37,176 nucleotides of DNA, taken from IMG/VR virus record IMGVR_UViG_3300050035_000593, positions 1 through 37,176 of that record; one strand, 5' to 3'. This document shows positions 27,956 to 35,349 of this stretch, piece by piece. Position 1 is the stretch's first letter, and each line of letters starts with the position of its first letter. The notes beneath the pieces were generated by a model. It was given only the letters and a program-made list of their open reading frames with translations. It was not told the DNA's origin and ran no database searches. Both the position numbers and the translations under genes were made by a program. This stretch comes from a virus.

Positions 27956-29104
27956 TTATAGTTCTACTTTGAATCTTAGTGCCACGGGAAAACGTGGCTT
28001 TTTATTTTTTCTCGTATATCCTTGGTATTGAACAGTAACTATTTTACCAACAACTTTTGTTTTATCGTCAGCATATAATTTAAGGTCATCAAGTTTACCT
28101 TTGAGTTTACAGTCAAAGGTCACACCTTCGGGTAGCTGTTGGTCTTCACGTGTTCTTTCACATATAAACACTGCTTTACCTGCCATAGTACCCTTTGTAC
28201 CGACTTTAATATCAACAATGCGGAATTCATCATCGTCATATATTTTGACCTTCTGCAGGTCATAGGAACGCTTATTAACGTATTTTCCATCGAAGTTTCT
28301 GACAATAGCACCCTCATATCCCATTTCCATAAAGTCCTCATAAGCAAGCATGAGTTCTTCTTTGCTGTTGACAATACGAGTTTCAACGATATGAATTGGT
28401 GTATTTTCAAATTGTGGTCGCCAGCTTTCAAGTAATAAATACCTGTCATAATTTGTCAGATTTGGAAGTGCCAAATCATACACATGATATTGAATATTCT
28501 CATAGCCTTCTCTGGGTTCATCAGGAGTTATCAGTGAAGTCAAGTCTTCAAAATTTTCCTTATATGCATGGTTGTAAAGTTCGCCATCAAATCTGTCAGC
28601 AAGACCACAATTTTCAAGGCATTCAACAATATGAGGAATGCTTAAAATCGGCTTACGGGTTCTTGACCACATAGTAACAACACCACCATCATATTGACTT
28701 GTACACCTGTGACCATCGAGTTTTGGCTGTGCAAGTGCTGGAAATTTAATCTTATGTCCTTGTTCCCAAAACTTATGTGCGAGAATCGGAAATACGCCAC
28801 CTTCAATAATTGCATCAACAGTACCTGCTTGAGCATCTTCAATATTCTGAACATAACCTTTCTTCAGTTGTTTTTCCCAACGGCTTTTGGCTTGTGATTC
28901 TGCCTGTTCCATTGCAGTTGTTGCATTTGCTCTGCCAGTATTTTTACCACTGAGAACCTGTTCATGGCTGTATTGTATCTTACCGCCAACCTGACCAAAT
29001 TTATTGATTATGGTAGGAATACCGTTAATTTCATCAACACTGACTGTCCATTCTTGAATAGCACCTGTTGTTGTCTTTTTGAAAAGTTTTGGAAATTCTT
29101 TCAT
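27956..29104 (-). CDS. ATP-dependent DNA ligase with N-terminal WGR-like domain
   Basis: A 382-residue protein. Residues about 5-85 (LFKKTTTGAIQEWTVSVDE ... SGKNTGRANATTAMEQAESQA) look like a WGR domain. The ligase core follows: ALAQPKLDGHRC (124-134, KxDG with catalytic Lys128), FDGELY, MGYEGAIVRN (motif IV) and LQKVKIYDDDEF (motif V), then an OB-fold with KKPRFPVALRFK. It seals nicks in DNA. The WGR part is known in some phage ligases and may bind DNA ends. It is the first gene after the promoter at 29118-29147. Confidence 0.92.
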   Translation of the reverse strand: MKEFPKLFKKTTTGAIQEWTVSVDEINGIPTIINKFGQVGGKIQYSHEQVLSGKNTGRANATTAMEQAESQAKSRWEKQLKKGYVQNIEDAQAGTVDAIIEGGVFPILAHKFWEQGHKIKFPALAQPKLDGHRCTSQYDGGVVTMWSRTRKPILSIPHIVECLENCGLADRFDGELYNHAYKENFEDLTSLITPDEPREGYENIQYHVYDLALPNLTNYDRYLLLESWRPQFENTPIHIVETRIVNSKEELMLAYEDFMEMGYEGAIVRNFDGKYVNKRSYDLQKVKIYDDDEFRIVDIKVGTKGTMAGKAVFICERTREDQQLPEGVTFDCKLKGKLDDLKLYADDKTKVVGKIVTVQYQGYTRKNKKPRFPVALRFKVEL

Positions 29105-29117
29105 ATTATTTTTATTG

Positions 29118-29147
29118 ATTATACGTATACTAATTAAAAATGTTACA
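29118..29147 (-). promoter_or_regulatory. Phage promoter element, copy 8
   Basis: Minus strand: TGTAACATTTT, 9 bases, TACGTATAAT, 13 bases before the ligase ATG. The TAA in TGTAAC is the stop codon of the ATP-grasp gene. Confidence 0.8.
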
Positions 29148-29892
29148 TATTATTGAACAAATATTCTTGAAACCAATTATAAAGCATTCTCGGAAGCAGA
29201 TTTAAGTCTGCAAATCCATACAATCCGCAGGAAAAGAAGTCGTGTACTTCAATAATGAAAGTACCATCCAATGTATTAACTCCAACATCGAGAGTATAAG
29301 CTATTGGTACTGAGTCTGAATGCTCATATCTACCAATCATATCACTAATTGCATGTATATCGGGAAAATAAGTAAAAGAACCACTGTAGTTCTTTAATCC
29401 AACGAGTTTTCCACCATATACAAATGCTCGCCATTCACTGTCAATATCAATGACTTCAGAAATCTGATAATTACCTTCTGGAACATCCACATTATCAGTA
29501 ACAATCTCAGTATATGCTTTTATTTGGTCATTAGATTTGACGAATTTCTCACCAACAATCTCTTTCTCTGTGCCATTAAAGACAAAGCGTTTGGTAAATT
29601 TAATATCAAGTAATTCTTGTGGAATGTTTATTGGTTTGACAGGATAGCCGTAGAAGTGTTTGATAAATTCCGTAACGAATTCTATCGAACCAACAGGAAC
29701 ATAATTTTTGTGTTGTGGTTTAAAATCGAATTTAGTAAATACTCGTTTTTCCCGGTCAAATTCTGTGTTTATAAATCTTGTTATTATTTTTTCCCTATCA
29801 AGCAGCCAATCATTAAAATGAACTGCTTCGAGCAGGGTAAAAGCAAAGTCATGCCTGACTTGCTTACTGCATTTTTGTATTAAAAATTTCAT
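29143..29892 (-). CDS. ATP-grasp protein, R2K-like
   Basis: With the start at 29892 (MKFLIQKCSKQVRHDF) the protein has 249 residues; two ATGs up to 7 codons upstream are also possible. YVPVGSIEFVTEFIKHF, then IVGEKFVKSNDQIKAY, ISEVIDIDSEWRAFV, YTLDVGV and IIEVHDFFSCGLYGF follow the order of the R2K clade of ATP-grasp enzymes. These ligate a carboxylate to an amine using ATP, in peptide modification or in nucleotide/amino acid conjugation. The substrate is unknown. The gene follows the PurA-like gene. Confidence 0.75.
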   Translation of the reverse strand: MKFLIQKCSKQVRHDFAFTLLEAVHFNDWLLDREKIITRFINTEFDREKRVFTKFDFKPQHKNYVPVGSIEFVTEFIKHFYGYPVKPINIPQELLDIKFTKRFVFNGTEKEIVGEKFVKSNDQIKAYTEIVTDNVDVPEGNYQISEVIDIDSEWRAFVYGGKLVGLKNYSGSFTYFPDIHAISDMIGRYEHSDSVPIAYTLDVGVNTLDGTFIIEVHDFFSCGLYGFADLNLLPRMLYNWFQEYLFNNM

Positions 29893-29932
29893 CATTTTGT
29901 CTGATTTTATCATACAAATGTATGAATAAATT

Positions 29933-30796
29933 TTAATAATGCAAGAATCCTTTATCTGAATTACTAACTTTAACATTAAATATACCCAACCAATTAGCTA
30001 ACTGCGTGGGATACAGACTCTGTAGTACACCATTTTTTGTTACAGGAATAATACTTTCCTTAACTTGGTCCAAACAAGTAAACACTATCGTTTTCTTGGA
30101 GTCGGGATTATGATGCAAATCGCAACGTAGTGCATATTTCAATAAGTCATAATCCAATACTGACCTTCTAAAAATTCCTTGATATCCAGTATCAACATTG
30201 GTTTCATTTGGGTTTGGCGTGATATAGTTGATATCCATACCTTCGTTACTCATATAGCCATTACCGTGGCGTGTCTGATAGGCACGGGTGACATAATAAG
30301 TTTCGATGTTTCTATCAGCTAATCCGTTGTTTTTAATGAATTCCATTGCATTCCTGGACGTACAATAGCTTCTCGTAACATTTGGGAAGAACCCATACTC
30401 CATATCAAGCAAAATGCCTTGTCCACCCTCAAATATTAAGTTATCATATTTTTCAGATAGTCCAAATTGTTTAAAATTCTCTACAATATCATATCTTTCG
30501 ATGAACTGAGTACAGGCATCAACAAAATTATCGTAATGTTTTTGTCCGATTGCATTTAATGGTATAGTATAACCATAATAATTTAGAATGTTTTTGAGTT
30601 TTGCATCACGAATACTTGGAAACAATAAATCCCGAACATATAGATGATGAAATTCTTCATTTCTCTTAATGGTAGTACCAAATCCTACACCAACAGTGCA
30701 ACAACTTCCTATTGGTAGGAGTGACGATATACTCAATTCGCTTTTCAAAAACTTTAAATGGTCCGGCTTCATCGATATATCCAACACCGTTTTCAA
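29933..30796 (-). CDS. N-terminally truncated adenylosuccinate synthetase-like protein
   Basis: A 287-residue frame. After about 30 residues without similarity it enters PurA sequence: VGVGFGTTIKRN (GxGIG region), FEGGQGILLDMEYGFFPNVTRS (EGAQG...VTSS), YYVTRAYQTRHGNG, and GIFRRSVLDYDLLKYALRCD. The first ~120 residues of PurA, with the GDEGKG loop and catalytic Asp/His, are missing. Without them catalysis is not expected. The related phage enzyme PurZ makes the base Z, but nothing here shows that. The upstream gene ends out of frame in the same place, so a deletion fused the two. Confidence 0.65.
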   Translation of the reverse strand: MKTVLDISMKPDHLKFLKSELSISSLLPIGSCCTVGVGFGTTIKRNEEFHHLYVRDLLFPSIRDAKLKNILNYYGYTIPLNAIGQKHYDNFVDACTQFIERYDIVENFKQFGLSEKYDNLIFEGGQGILLDMEYGFFPNVTRSYCTSRNAMEFIKNNGLADRNIETYYVTRAYQTRHGNGYMSNEGMDINYITPNPNETNVDTGYQGIFRRSVLDYDLLKYALRCDLHHNPDSKKTIVFTCLDQVKESIIPVTKNGVLQSLYPTQLANWLGIFNVKVSNSDKGFLHY

Positions 30797-30971
30797 GCAT
30801 GTCTTTATAATGATTCATTTTTGCCATTGCATCACCTGCTGATGATAATTTACAAAAGTCGGGATGAATTAATTTACTATAACCTAAGTATAGTTTTTTC
30901 CAATCATCGGGGAAAATGTCTGAGGGTTTTGTTGACAATAATAGTTTGTCAATGAGTTCAACGTCTGTCAT
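30666..30971 (-). CDS. J-domain-like protein, C-terminally truncated
   Basis: A 101-residue frame. WKKLYLGYSKLIHPDFCK, then AMAKMNHYKDMLENG, is the helix-II/HPD/helix-III layout of a DnaJ domain, with HPD at 36-38. It would stimulate a DnaK/Hsp70 ATPase. After about residue 90 the sequence turns into the out-of-frame translation of the PurA-like gene, so the natural C-terminus is lost. The ATG overlaps the HAD gene's end by 4 bases. Confidence 0.6.
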   Translation of the reverse strand: MTDVELIDKLLLSTKPSDIFPDDWKKLYLGYSKLIHPDFCKLSSAGDAMAKMNHYKDMLENGVGYIDEAGPFKVFEKRIEYIVTPTNRKLLHCWCRIWYYH

Positions 30972-31567
30972 GTTCGTTTTATTGTATGGTTAAAAAATCT
31001 TTCTATTTTATATATGGTATTCGGAGTCAAACCGCTATAATTATCAATTTGAAAAAAATTATATTGTTGCCAAAGCAACATATCTGAATCATCATCAATG
31101 ATTGCATAACGGCTGAATTCATGACCATGCATCCCAAACCATTTCATGCAGTTATCCTGTAGCCATTGATGTATTTCAACTCCACGTATTCTGCATTGAC
31201 AATATCCTGTTTTATCTATTATAGTAAAGGTAGCACCGCAATAATTGAAAATTTCTTGGAGTTCTTCAACGGTCCAACCGCTTCTCATAGAGGCTGAGAG
31301 AACTACCGCACTATTTGTTTCTTCACAAAGTTCATTAAGTAATGACATACGCATAGGGCACATTTCGGCTTTATAGTATTCAAATTTATTGAACTTTTTC
31401 TCTTTAAGCATTTTGCGTAAATACTTTTTTACCGTCTTATAAAAGGGTATACCATCATATCGAGTCAGATGATTATACCTTTCAGTATAAAACAACTGAC
31501 AATTCAACACGCCATCAATGTCCAAAAATAGGATGTGGTCGTACTTATTTAAGACGGGTTCAATCAT
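30968..31567 (-). CDS. HAD-family phosphatase, RNA-repair type
   Basis: A 199-residue protein. HILFLDIDGVLNC (11-23) gives the DxD nucleophile/acid (Asp16, Asp18); VVLSASMRSGW gives motif II (Ser91); a basic segment follows; and YAIIDDDSDML (154-164) is the acidic motif IV. The 'LDIDGVLN ... LSASxR ... AIIDDDSDM' layout matches the HAD domain of the RNA-repair ('Swiss army knife') family. It may remove 3'-phosphates from broken RNA. Together with the kinase (15203) and RNA ligase (23158) it could complete a T4-like repair set. Confidence 0.8.
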   Translation of the reverse strand: MIEPVLNKYDHILFLDIDGVLNCQLFYTERYNHLTRYDGIPFYKTVKKYLRKMLKEKKFNKFEYYKAEMCPMRMSLLNELCEETNSAVVLSASMRSGWTVEELQEIFNYCGATFTIIDKTGYCQCRIRGVEIHQWLQDNCMKWFGMHGHEFSRYAIIDDDSDMLLWQQYNFFQIDNYSGLTPNTIYKIERFFNHTIKRT

Positions 31568-31827
31568 TTTTGTTCGGCATCAATGCGTGCTTGCTGTTCT
31601 TCAAAGGTAGTTATTTTGCAATCATCACCAACATAATCTTGGTATGTCAAGTTTAAACGTGCCCGGAATTCTTCGAGTTCGTCTTGGTTGTCAAAATAGA
31701 AATCTCCTTCGAGTCTCCATTGACTTTCATTAATTCCCACTGATGGGTCGCCAGGAAATATGATGTAGAAACCTGTGACCTTAATGATTTTTATGATGTT
31801 CTTAGCCATTTTTTCGAATTTTTTCAT
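31564..31827 (-). CDS. Small hypothetical protein
   Basis: An 87-residue protein; the ATG at 31827 lies 16 bases after the promoter at 31844-31874, and an inner ATG (31809) is also possible. The basic N-terminus is followed by an acidic C-terminal half (NQDELEEFRARLNLTYQDY). It overlaps the HAD gene by 4 bases. No family recognised. Confidence 0.6.
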   Translation of the reverse strand: MKKFEKMAKNIIKIIKVTGFYIIFPGDPSVGINESQWRLEGDFYFDNQDELEEFRARLNLTYQDYVGDDCKITTFEEQQARIDAEQK

Positions 31828-31843
31828 TATCGATATTTTCTTG

Positions 31844-31874
31844 CTTATACGTAAACTATCATGAAAAGGTTACA
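31844..31874 (-). promoter_or_regulatory. Phage promoter element, copy 9
   Basis: Minus strand: TGTAAC-CTTTT, 10 bases, TACGTATAAG. One base change in each box. It heads the genes from 31827 to 29143. Confidence 0.75.
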
Positions 31875-31911
31875 AATATATGCAAATAAATTTATTATGC
31901 AATGGCAAATA

Positions 31912-31958
31912 ATAAAAAATGAGTGAGATGACATAGTTATACGTCAAACATCACTCAT
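31912..31958 (-). terminator. Terminator with a -10-like string in its loop
   Basis: Minus strand: ATGAGTGA ... TCACTCAT, eight pairs or an extended bulged stem (with inner TGAC/GTCA), followed by TTTTTTATT. It ends the run from the OmpA and membrane protein genes. The loop contains ACGTATAAC, the -10 half of the phage promoter, without a TGTAAC partner at the right distance. Confidence 0.7.
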
Positions 31959-31983
31959 TTCTTGAAAACAAAATTTTTTGTCT

Positions 31984-32169
31984 TTAAACGTGTACGCCTC
32001 CCAAATAAGCGAATACTCCGAATACTTTAAGTAGCCATAATACAACAGCAATAATTGCTACAATATTAAGCACTTTTTTTATTTTACCATCCATAGGGAT
32101 GTATGTGTTAACAAGCCATAGGAGAACACCTATAACTATTAATACGATTAAAATTGTAATTAATGGCAT
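31984..32169 (-). CDS. Thivi_2564-like small membrane protein
   Basis: A 61-residue protein: a first hydrophobic segment (MPLITILIVLIVIGVLLWLV), the conserved loop NTYIPMDGKIKKVLN, and a second segment (IVAIIAVVLWLLKVFGV). This matches the short Thivi_2564-type membrane proteins, found in bacteria and phages and of unknown function. It is probably co-transcribed with the OmpA gene. Confidence 0.75.
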   Translation of the reverse strand: MPLITILIVLIVIGVLLWLVNTYIPMDGKIKKVLNIVAIIAVVLWLLKVFGVFAYLGGVHV

Positions 32170-32199
32170 GATTTCTATTTTTTAATCTAAAATTATTTT

Positions 32200-33564
32200 T
32201 TATTTGCTGACAATAGCAACAACAATGAGATTAGACCTGCGATTTAAAGCATAGTTTGTTTCATTGATTTTGCCGTCATTATTATTATCAAATATTATTG
32301 TTTTACCAAGTCCTTTAGAATTAATACGTGATAGAGCAATGCCCTTGCTAATTAAATAATGAACAACTGCATCACCACGTCTTATTGAAAGACTCATATT
32401 ATACATGTCACTTCCTCTTTCATCTGCATACGATTTAATTTGAATGCCAATTGTTGAATCACGCTTTAAGTCAATAATTAATGCATCAAGATTTTTAATT
32501 GTTTCATTATCAAGATTAGATTCATCAAATTTAAAATATAATGAATAAGCAGCAACAATATTAACAGGTACGTCAACCGTTACTACTGGTTTAGGTACAG
32601 CAACAACCACAGGTTCAGGTGCTACTACAGGTTTTGGTACTACAACAGGTGCAACCGGGACTACTACCACAGGTATTATTATTACCACAGGTGGTTTTGG
32701 CTTCGGAGCAACTTTCACTTGTCCAAATTTCAGTATTGCACCAACTCTAAATGTGGTTAAATTCCATGTTTCAATTGAACGTGGGTCTTGACCAAAATAT
32801 GGATGAAAATCTACAAATGGTGATAGCACAACTTGTTTATAGGTTTTACCTACTTCAGCATTACCTTTAGCTTTATTTGAAAGTAATATGTCATAACCAG
32901 CACCAATGTGCATGGAAATTACGACACTGTGCATTTTAGTAAAATCACCCTTTAACTCAGGGTCTGCAGGTATTAAACCATCTGCACTCATACCTTTATT
33001 ATAAGTAAATGATTTACCTAAATTGAACGCTAAACGTGGACCACCATATAGATAGAAATTACCTTTGAATGGTGCAACACGTAAACTTGGTTCAATTGTT
33101 AAATAGCTAAGATTGGTTTTTAAATCTGCAGGACAATTACATGGAGTTGTTACTTCATCAAATTTTCCTTTACGACTATCATAACCTATTTGTAACATAC
33201 CGCCAAAAATCTTTTCAGGATTCTGATATATAATGGTAGGTGTAACATATAATCCCAATCCGCTACCATCATGAAAAGCGGGATATGAGAATAAATCCGT
33301 ATTTACGTCTTGTGTTGAGCCACGATAGAAATTAAAATTTCCACCAACTGCTGCACCAAACCACCATGATGGTATAGTATCTTTTCTTGTTAATGAGGTA
33401 TCTGCATATATTTGAGTTTTTGCTCTTGCAGTTCCCATTCTTGAGTCATCTTTGTTTTTGTTTATCTGGCTCTCTTGTGCTTGAAGACCAACACCAATTA
33501 GTATCAAAACACTTAATATAAATGTTTTGATGCCAAATGTGTTCTTTCTGATTTTTGCTTTCAT
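32200..33564 (-). CDS. OmpA-family outer membrane protein
   Basis: A 454-residue protein with a signal peptide (residues 1 to about 29, FILSVLILIGVGLQAQ), an N-terminal beta-barrel (about 65-285, ending FRVGAILKFGQ), a Val/Pro/Lys-rich linker (290-335), and a C-terminal OmpA domain: LYFKFDESNL, IQIKSYADERGSDMYNMSLS, RRGDAVVHYLISKGI and NRRSNLIV. The OmpA domain binds peptidoglycan. The layout is that of a Bacteroidota cell-surface protein and is unusual in a phage. It may change the host surface during infection or be a captured host gene. Confidence 0.85.
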   Translation of the reverse strand: MKAKIRKNTFGIKTFILSVLILIGVGLQAQESQINKNKDDSRMGTARAKTQIYADTSLTRKDTIPSWWFGAAVGGNFNFYRGSTQDVNTDLFSYPAFHDGSGLGLYVTPTIIYQNPEKIFGGMLQIGYDSRKGKFDEVTTPCNCPADLKTNLSYLTIEPSLRVAPFKGNFYLYGGPRLAFNLGKSFTYNKGMSADGLIPADPELKGDFTKMHSVVISMHIGAGYDILLSNKAKGNAEVGKTYKQVVLSPFVDFHPYFGQDPRSIETWNLTTFRVGAILKFGQVKVAPKPKPPVVIIIPVVVVPVAPVVVPKPVVAPEPVVVAVPKPVVTVDVPVNIVAAYSLYFKFDESNLDNETIKNLDALIIDLKRDSTIGIQIKSYADERGSDMYNMSLSIRRGDAVVHYLISKGIALSRINSKGLGKTIIFDNNNDGKINETNYALNRRSNLIVVAIVSK

Positions 33565-33591
33565 GTTTATATTTATTATTTTTCTTTATAA

Positions 33592-34848
33592 TTATGGTTT
33601 GATAATAGTTGATGCGTTCAGAGTTACTGCTGTTTGAGCAAGTAATCTACCAGTAACGTGACCACCAGTATTTACTGAAATTAATGTTTTACATAAGATA
33701 TTTCCTTGGAAATTAACGTTTGTTCCTAATACTGCACCCGAACCAGCAACTACCCAAAAGATATTTTTAGCCTGTGCGCCATTCTGTAATGTAATAATTG
33801 CACTATTTGCTACTGTTAAATTTTGTGCTATTTGGAATATAAATGTCGCACAATTGTCACCGCCACCGTCCAATACAATACCATTTGTTATTGAAACGCC
33901 AGAACTCCATTTCCAAATACCTGCAGTTAATGTTTGACCATTAAGATTACCTGCCATGAATTCATTTGTAGGTGCTGGAACAACTAAGCCATTTGCTGTG
34001 GTATATGCTGTATGCATATCGCCACTTGTTGTAACCATATTAGCAGGTGAAGGTACTGCATAATCAGGTGCATATACTTTACCAACAACAAGACTTGATG
34101 TTGAGAATGCACTGCCTGCAGGAAGAATTAATCCAAATCCTGTTATTGCTGTTGATGTTACGGGATTTACACCGATATCACCAGTAATTAAGGTAACGCC
34201 AGTAGTTGAAATTCCAGATTCTGCAAATATTGCAAAATTGCCAGATAATCCCAAATTTACGACTGTAGGACAAACAACTACAATTGGGGTAAAATTAGCA
34301 ACCAAATTTTTGTTGGCTGTTAATGTAAAGGTATAAATCGAATTAGTTGAAACTACAAGTGCTCCATCAGTCCAATTAGTAAATGTGTAGCCTGCATTTG
34401 CTACTGCAGTAACAGTTACCGATGTACTTGGTGCAAAAGAACCGCTACCAAGAGTAGTTCCACCTGCAAGAGGATTTGATGTTGTTATTAAATTGAAATT
34501 TCCTGGTATTACTGGAGTAAAATTAGCAACCAATACTGTGTTTCCTACTAATGGAAACGTATAGCTTGAATTTGTTGAAACAATTACTGCTCCATTTGTC
34601 CAATTAGTAAATGTGTAAGCCAAACTTGGTGTCGCACCTACTGTTATGATGCTATCTTTAGCAAATGTTCCTGCTCCGATAGTTGTACCACCCGCAAGAG
34701 GATTTGACGATAATGCTACCGTAAATTCTATTTTTGGTTGAGGGCATATTCCGACAAGTTCTACGAAATTGTCTTTTTTGCATGTGATTAAAACAAGCAT
34801 TGCAATGAATATCGATGCAAAGATTGCCAATAATTTTTTTGTTTTCAT
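33592..34848 (-). CDS. Lipoprotein with InlB-like repeats and ice-binding-like (DUF3494) domain
   Basis: The chosen start (MKTKKLLAIFASIF) gives 418 residues; an ATG 7 codons upstream is also possible. The lipobox LVLITC ends the signal peptide. Two tandem repeats follow (about 36-115 and 118-190), each with NPLAGGTTxGxGxF, YTFTNWTxGAxVVSTN, and LVANFTP: the InlB B-repeat/SprB-type repeat. The C-terminal half (from LGLSGNFAIFAESGIS, with GDIGVNPVTS, LDGGGDNCATFIFQ, IFWVVAGSGAVLGTN) is DUF3494, an ice-binding or adhesin-like beta-helix. It should be surface-exposed. The two genes lie 27 bases apart. Confidence 0.85.
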   Translation of the reverse strand: MKTKKLLAIFASIFIAMLVLITCKKDNFVELVGICPQPKIEFTVALSSNPLAGGTTIGAGTFAKDSIITVGATPSLAYTFTNWTNGAVIVSTNSSYTFPLVGNTVLVANFTPVIPGNFNLITTSNPLAGGTTLGSGSFAPSTSVTVTAVANAGYTFTNWTDGALVVSTNSIYTFTLTANKNLVANFTPIVVVCPTVVNLGLSGNFAIFAESGISTTGVTLITGDIGVNPVTSTAITGFGLILPAGSAFSTSSLVVGKVYAPDYAVPSPANMVTTSGDMHTAYTTANGLVVPAPTNEFMAGNLNGQTLTAGIWKWSSGVSITNGIVLDGGGDNCATFIFQIAQNLTVANSAIITLQNGAQAKNIFWVVAGSGAVLGTNVNFQGNILCKTLISVNTGGHVTGRLLAQTAVTLNASTIIKP

Positions 34849-34869
34849 TTTATTACTATTATTATTCAT

Positions 34870-35171
34870 TATTTCTTATATTATAGTGTACTTTGTCAAA
34901 CTAAATGATTAAATGATTGTGTACTTCATATATCATAAATACTAAAATAACTTAATAAAAACATACATAGTTCTGGAAAAGGGTTACATAATTCCTATAT
35001 TTGAATTTAAATATTCTTTATTAATGAGTATTGTAAATTAAAAAACAATTCGTATGTTTGCGATGAATATTTTTGTTTCATATATTATAATGGTATAAAA
35101 TGGCGATAATTGAAAAATATGCATACTACACACGATAAATTAACTTTATGCATAAAATAATCGATAATAAT
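34870..35171. other. Divergent intergenic region
   Basis: About 300 bases without a gene, separating the minus-strand and plus-strand blocks. It is very AT-rich. On the plus strand it holds a possible host-type promoter (35031-35060), then the phage element. On the minus strand I see only a poor version of the phage element. No hairpin or long repeat stands out. Confidence 0.5.
35031..35060 (+). promoter_or_regulatory. Host-type (Bacteroidota) promoter candidate
   Basis: TTG, 19 bases, TATGTTTG, one base short of the Bacteroidota consensus. It points towards the plus-strand operon, 175 bases upstream of the first ATG. If real it could start transcription before the phage element (35172-35202) is active. 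Confidence 0.3.
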
Positions 35172-35202
35172 TGTAACATTTTTTGATTTGCTTACGTATA
35201 AC
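35172..35202 (+). promoter_or_regulatory. Phage promoter element, copy 10 (plus strand)
   Basis: TGTAACATTTT, 10 bases, TACGTATAAC on the plus strand, 32 bases before the ATG at 35235. It is the only plus-strand copy and heads the right-hand operon. Confidence 0.8.
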
Positions 35203-35234
35203 AAATCCAGAGATAAACTAAACAATTAAAGTTT

Positions 35235-35348
35235 ATGGACGAAGGATATTGGGTAATTATAGGATTTGTGGCATTTATTGCAATCGTTTCTACCATATTG
35301 GTGCTGAACGTCAATGGTTTTTTTGATAGATTTAAAAAGAAAAAATAA
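35235..35348 (+). CDS. Small single-pass membrane protein
   Basis: A 37-residue protein, MDEGYWVIIGFVAFIAIVS followed by TILVLNVNGFFDRFKKKK: an acidic N-terminus, one hydrophobic helix and a basic C-terminus, so the tail should be cytoplasmic. It is the first gene after the plus-strand promoter. No family recognised. Confidence 0.6.
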   Translation: MDEGYWVIIGFVAFIAIVSTILVLNVNGFFDRFKKKK

Positions 35349-35349
35349 T

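Noticed and set aside
29933-30796. Z-genome (2-aminoadenine) pathway based on the PurA-like gene
   Set aside because: The gene is truncated and lacks the PurZ catalytic N-terminus; no DatZ, MazZ or dedicated polymerase is in the window.
34952-34989. An eleventh copy of the phage promoter for the lipoprotein gene
   Set aside because: The minus strand has TGTAACCCTTTT and then TATGTATG, but spacing and the second box do not match. At best a decayed copy.
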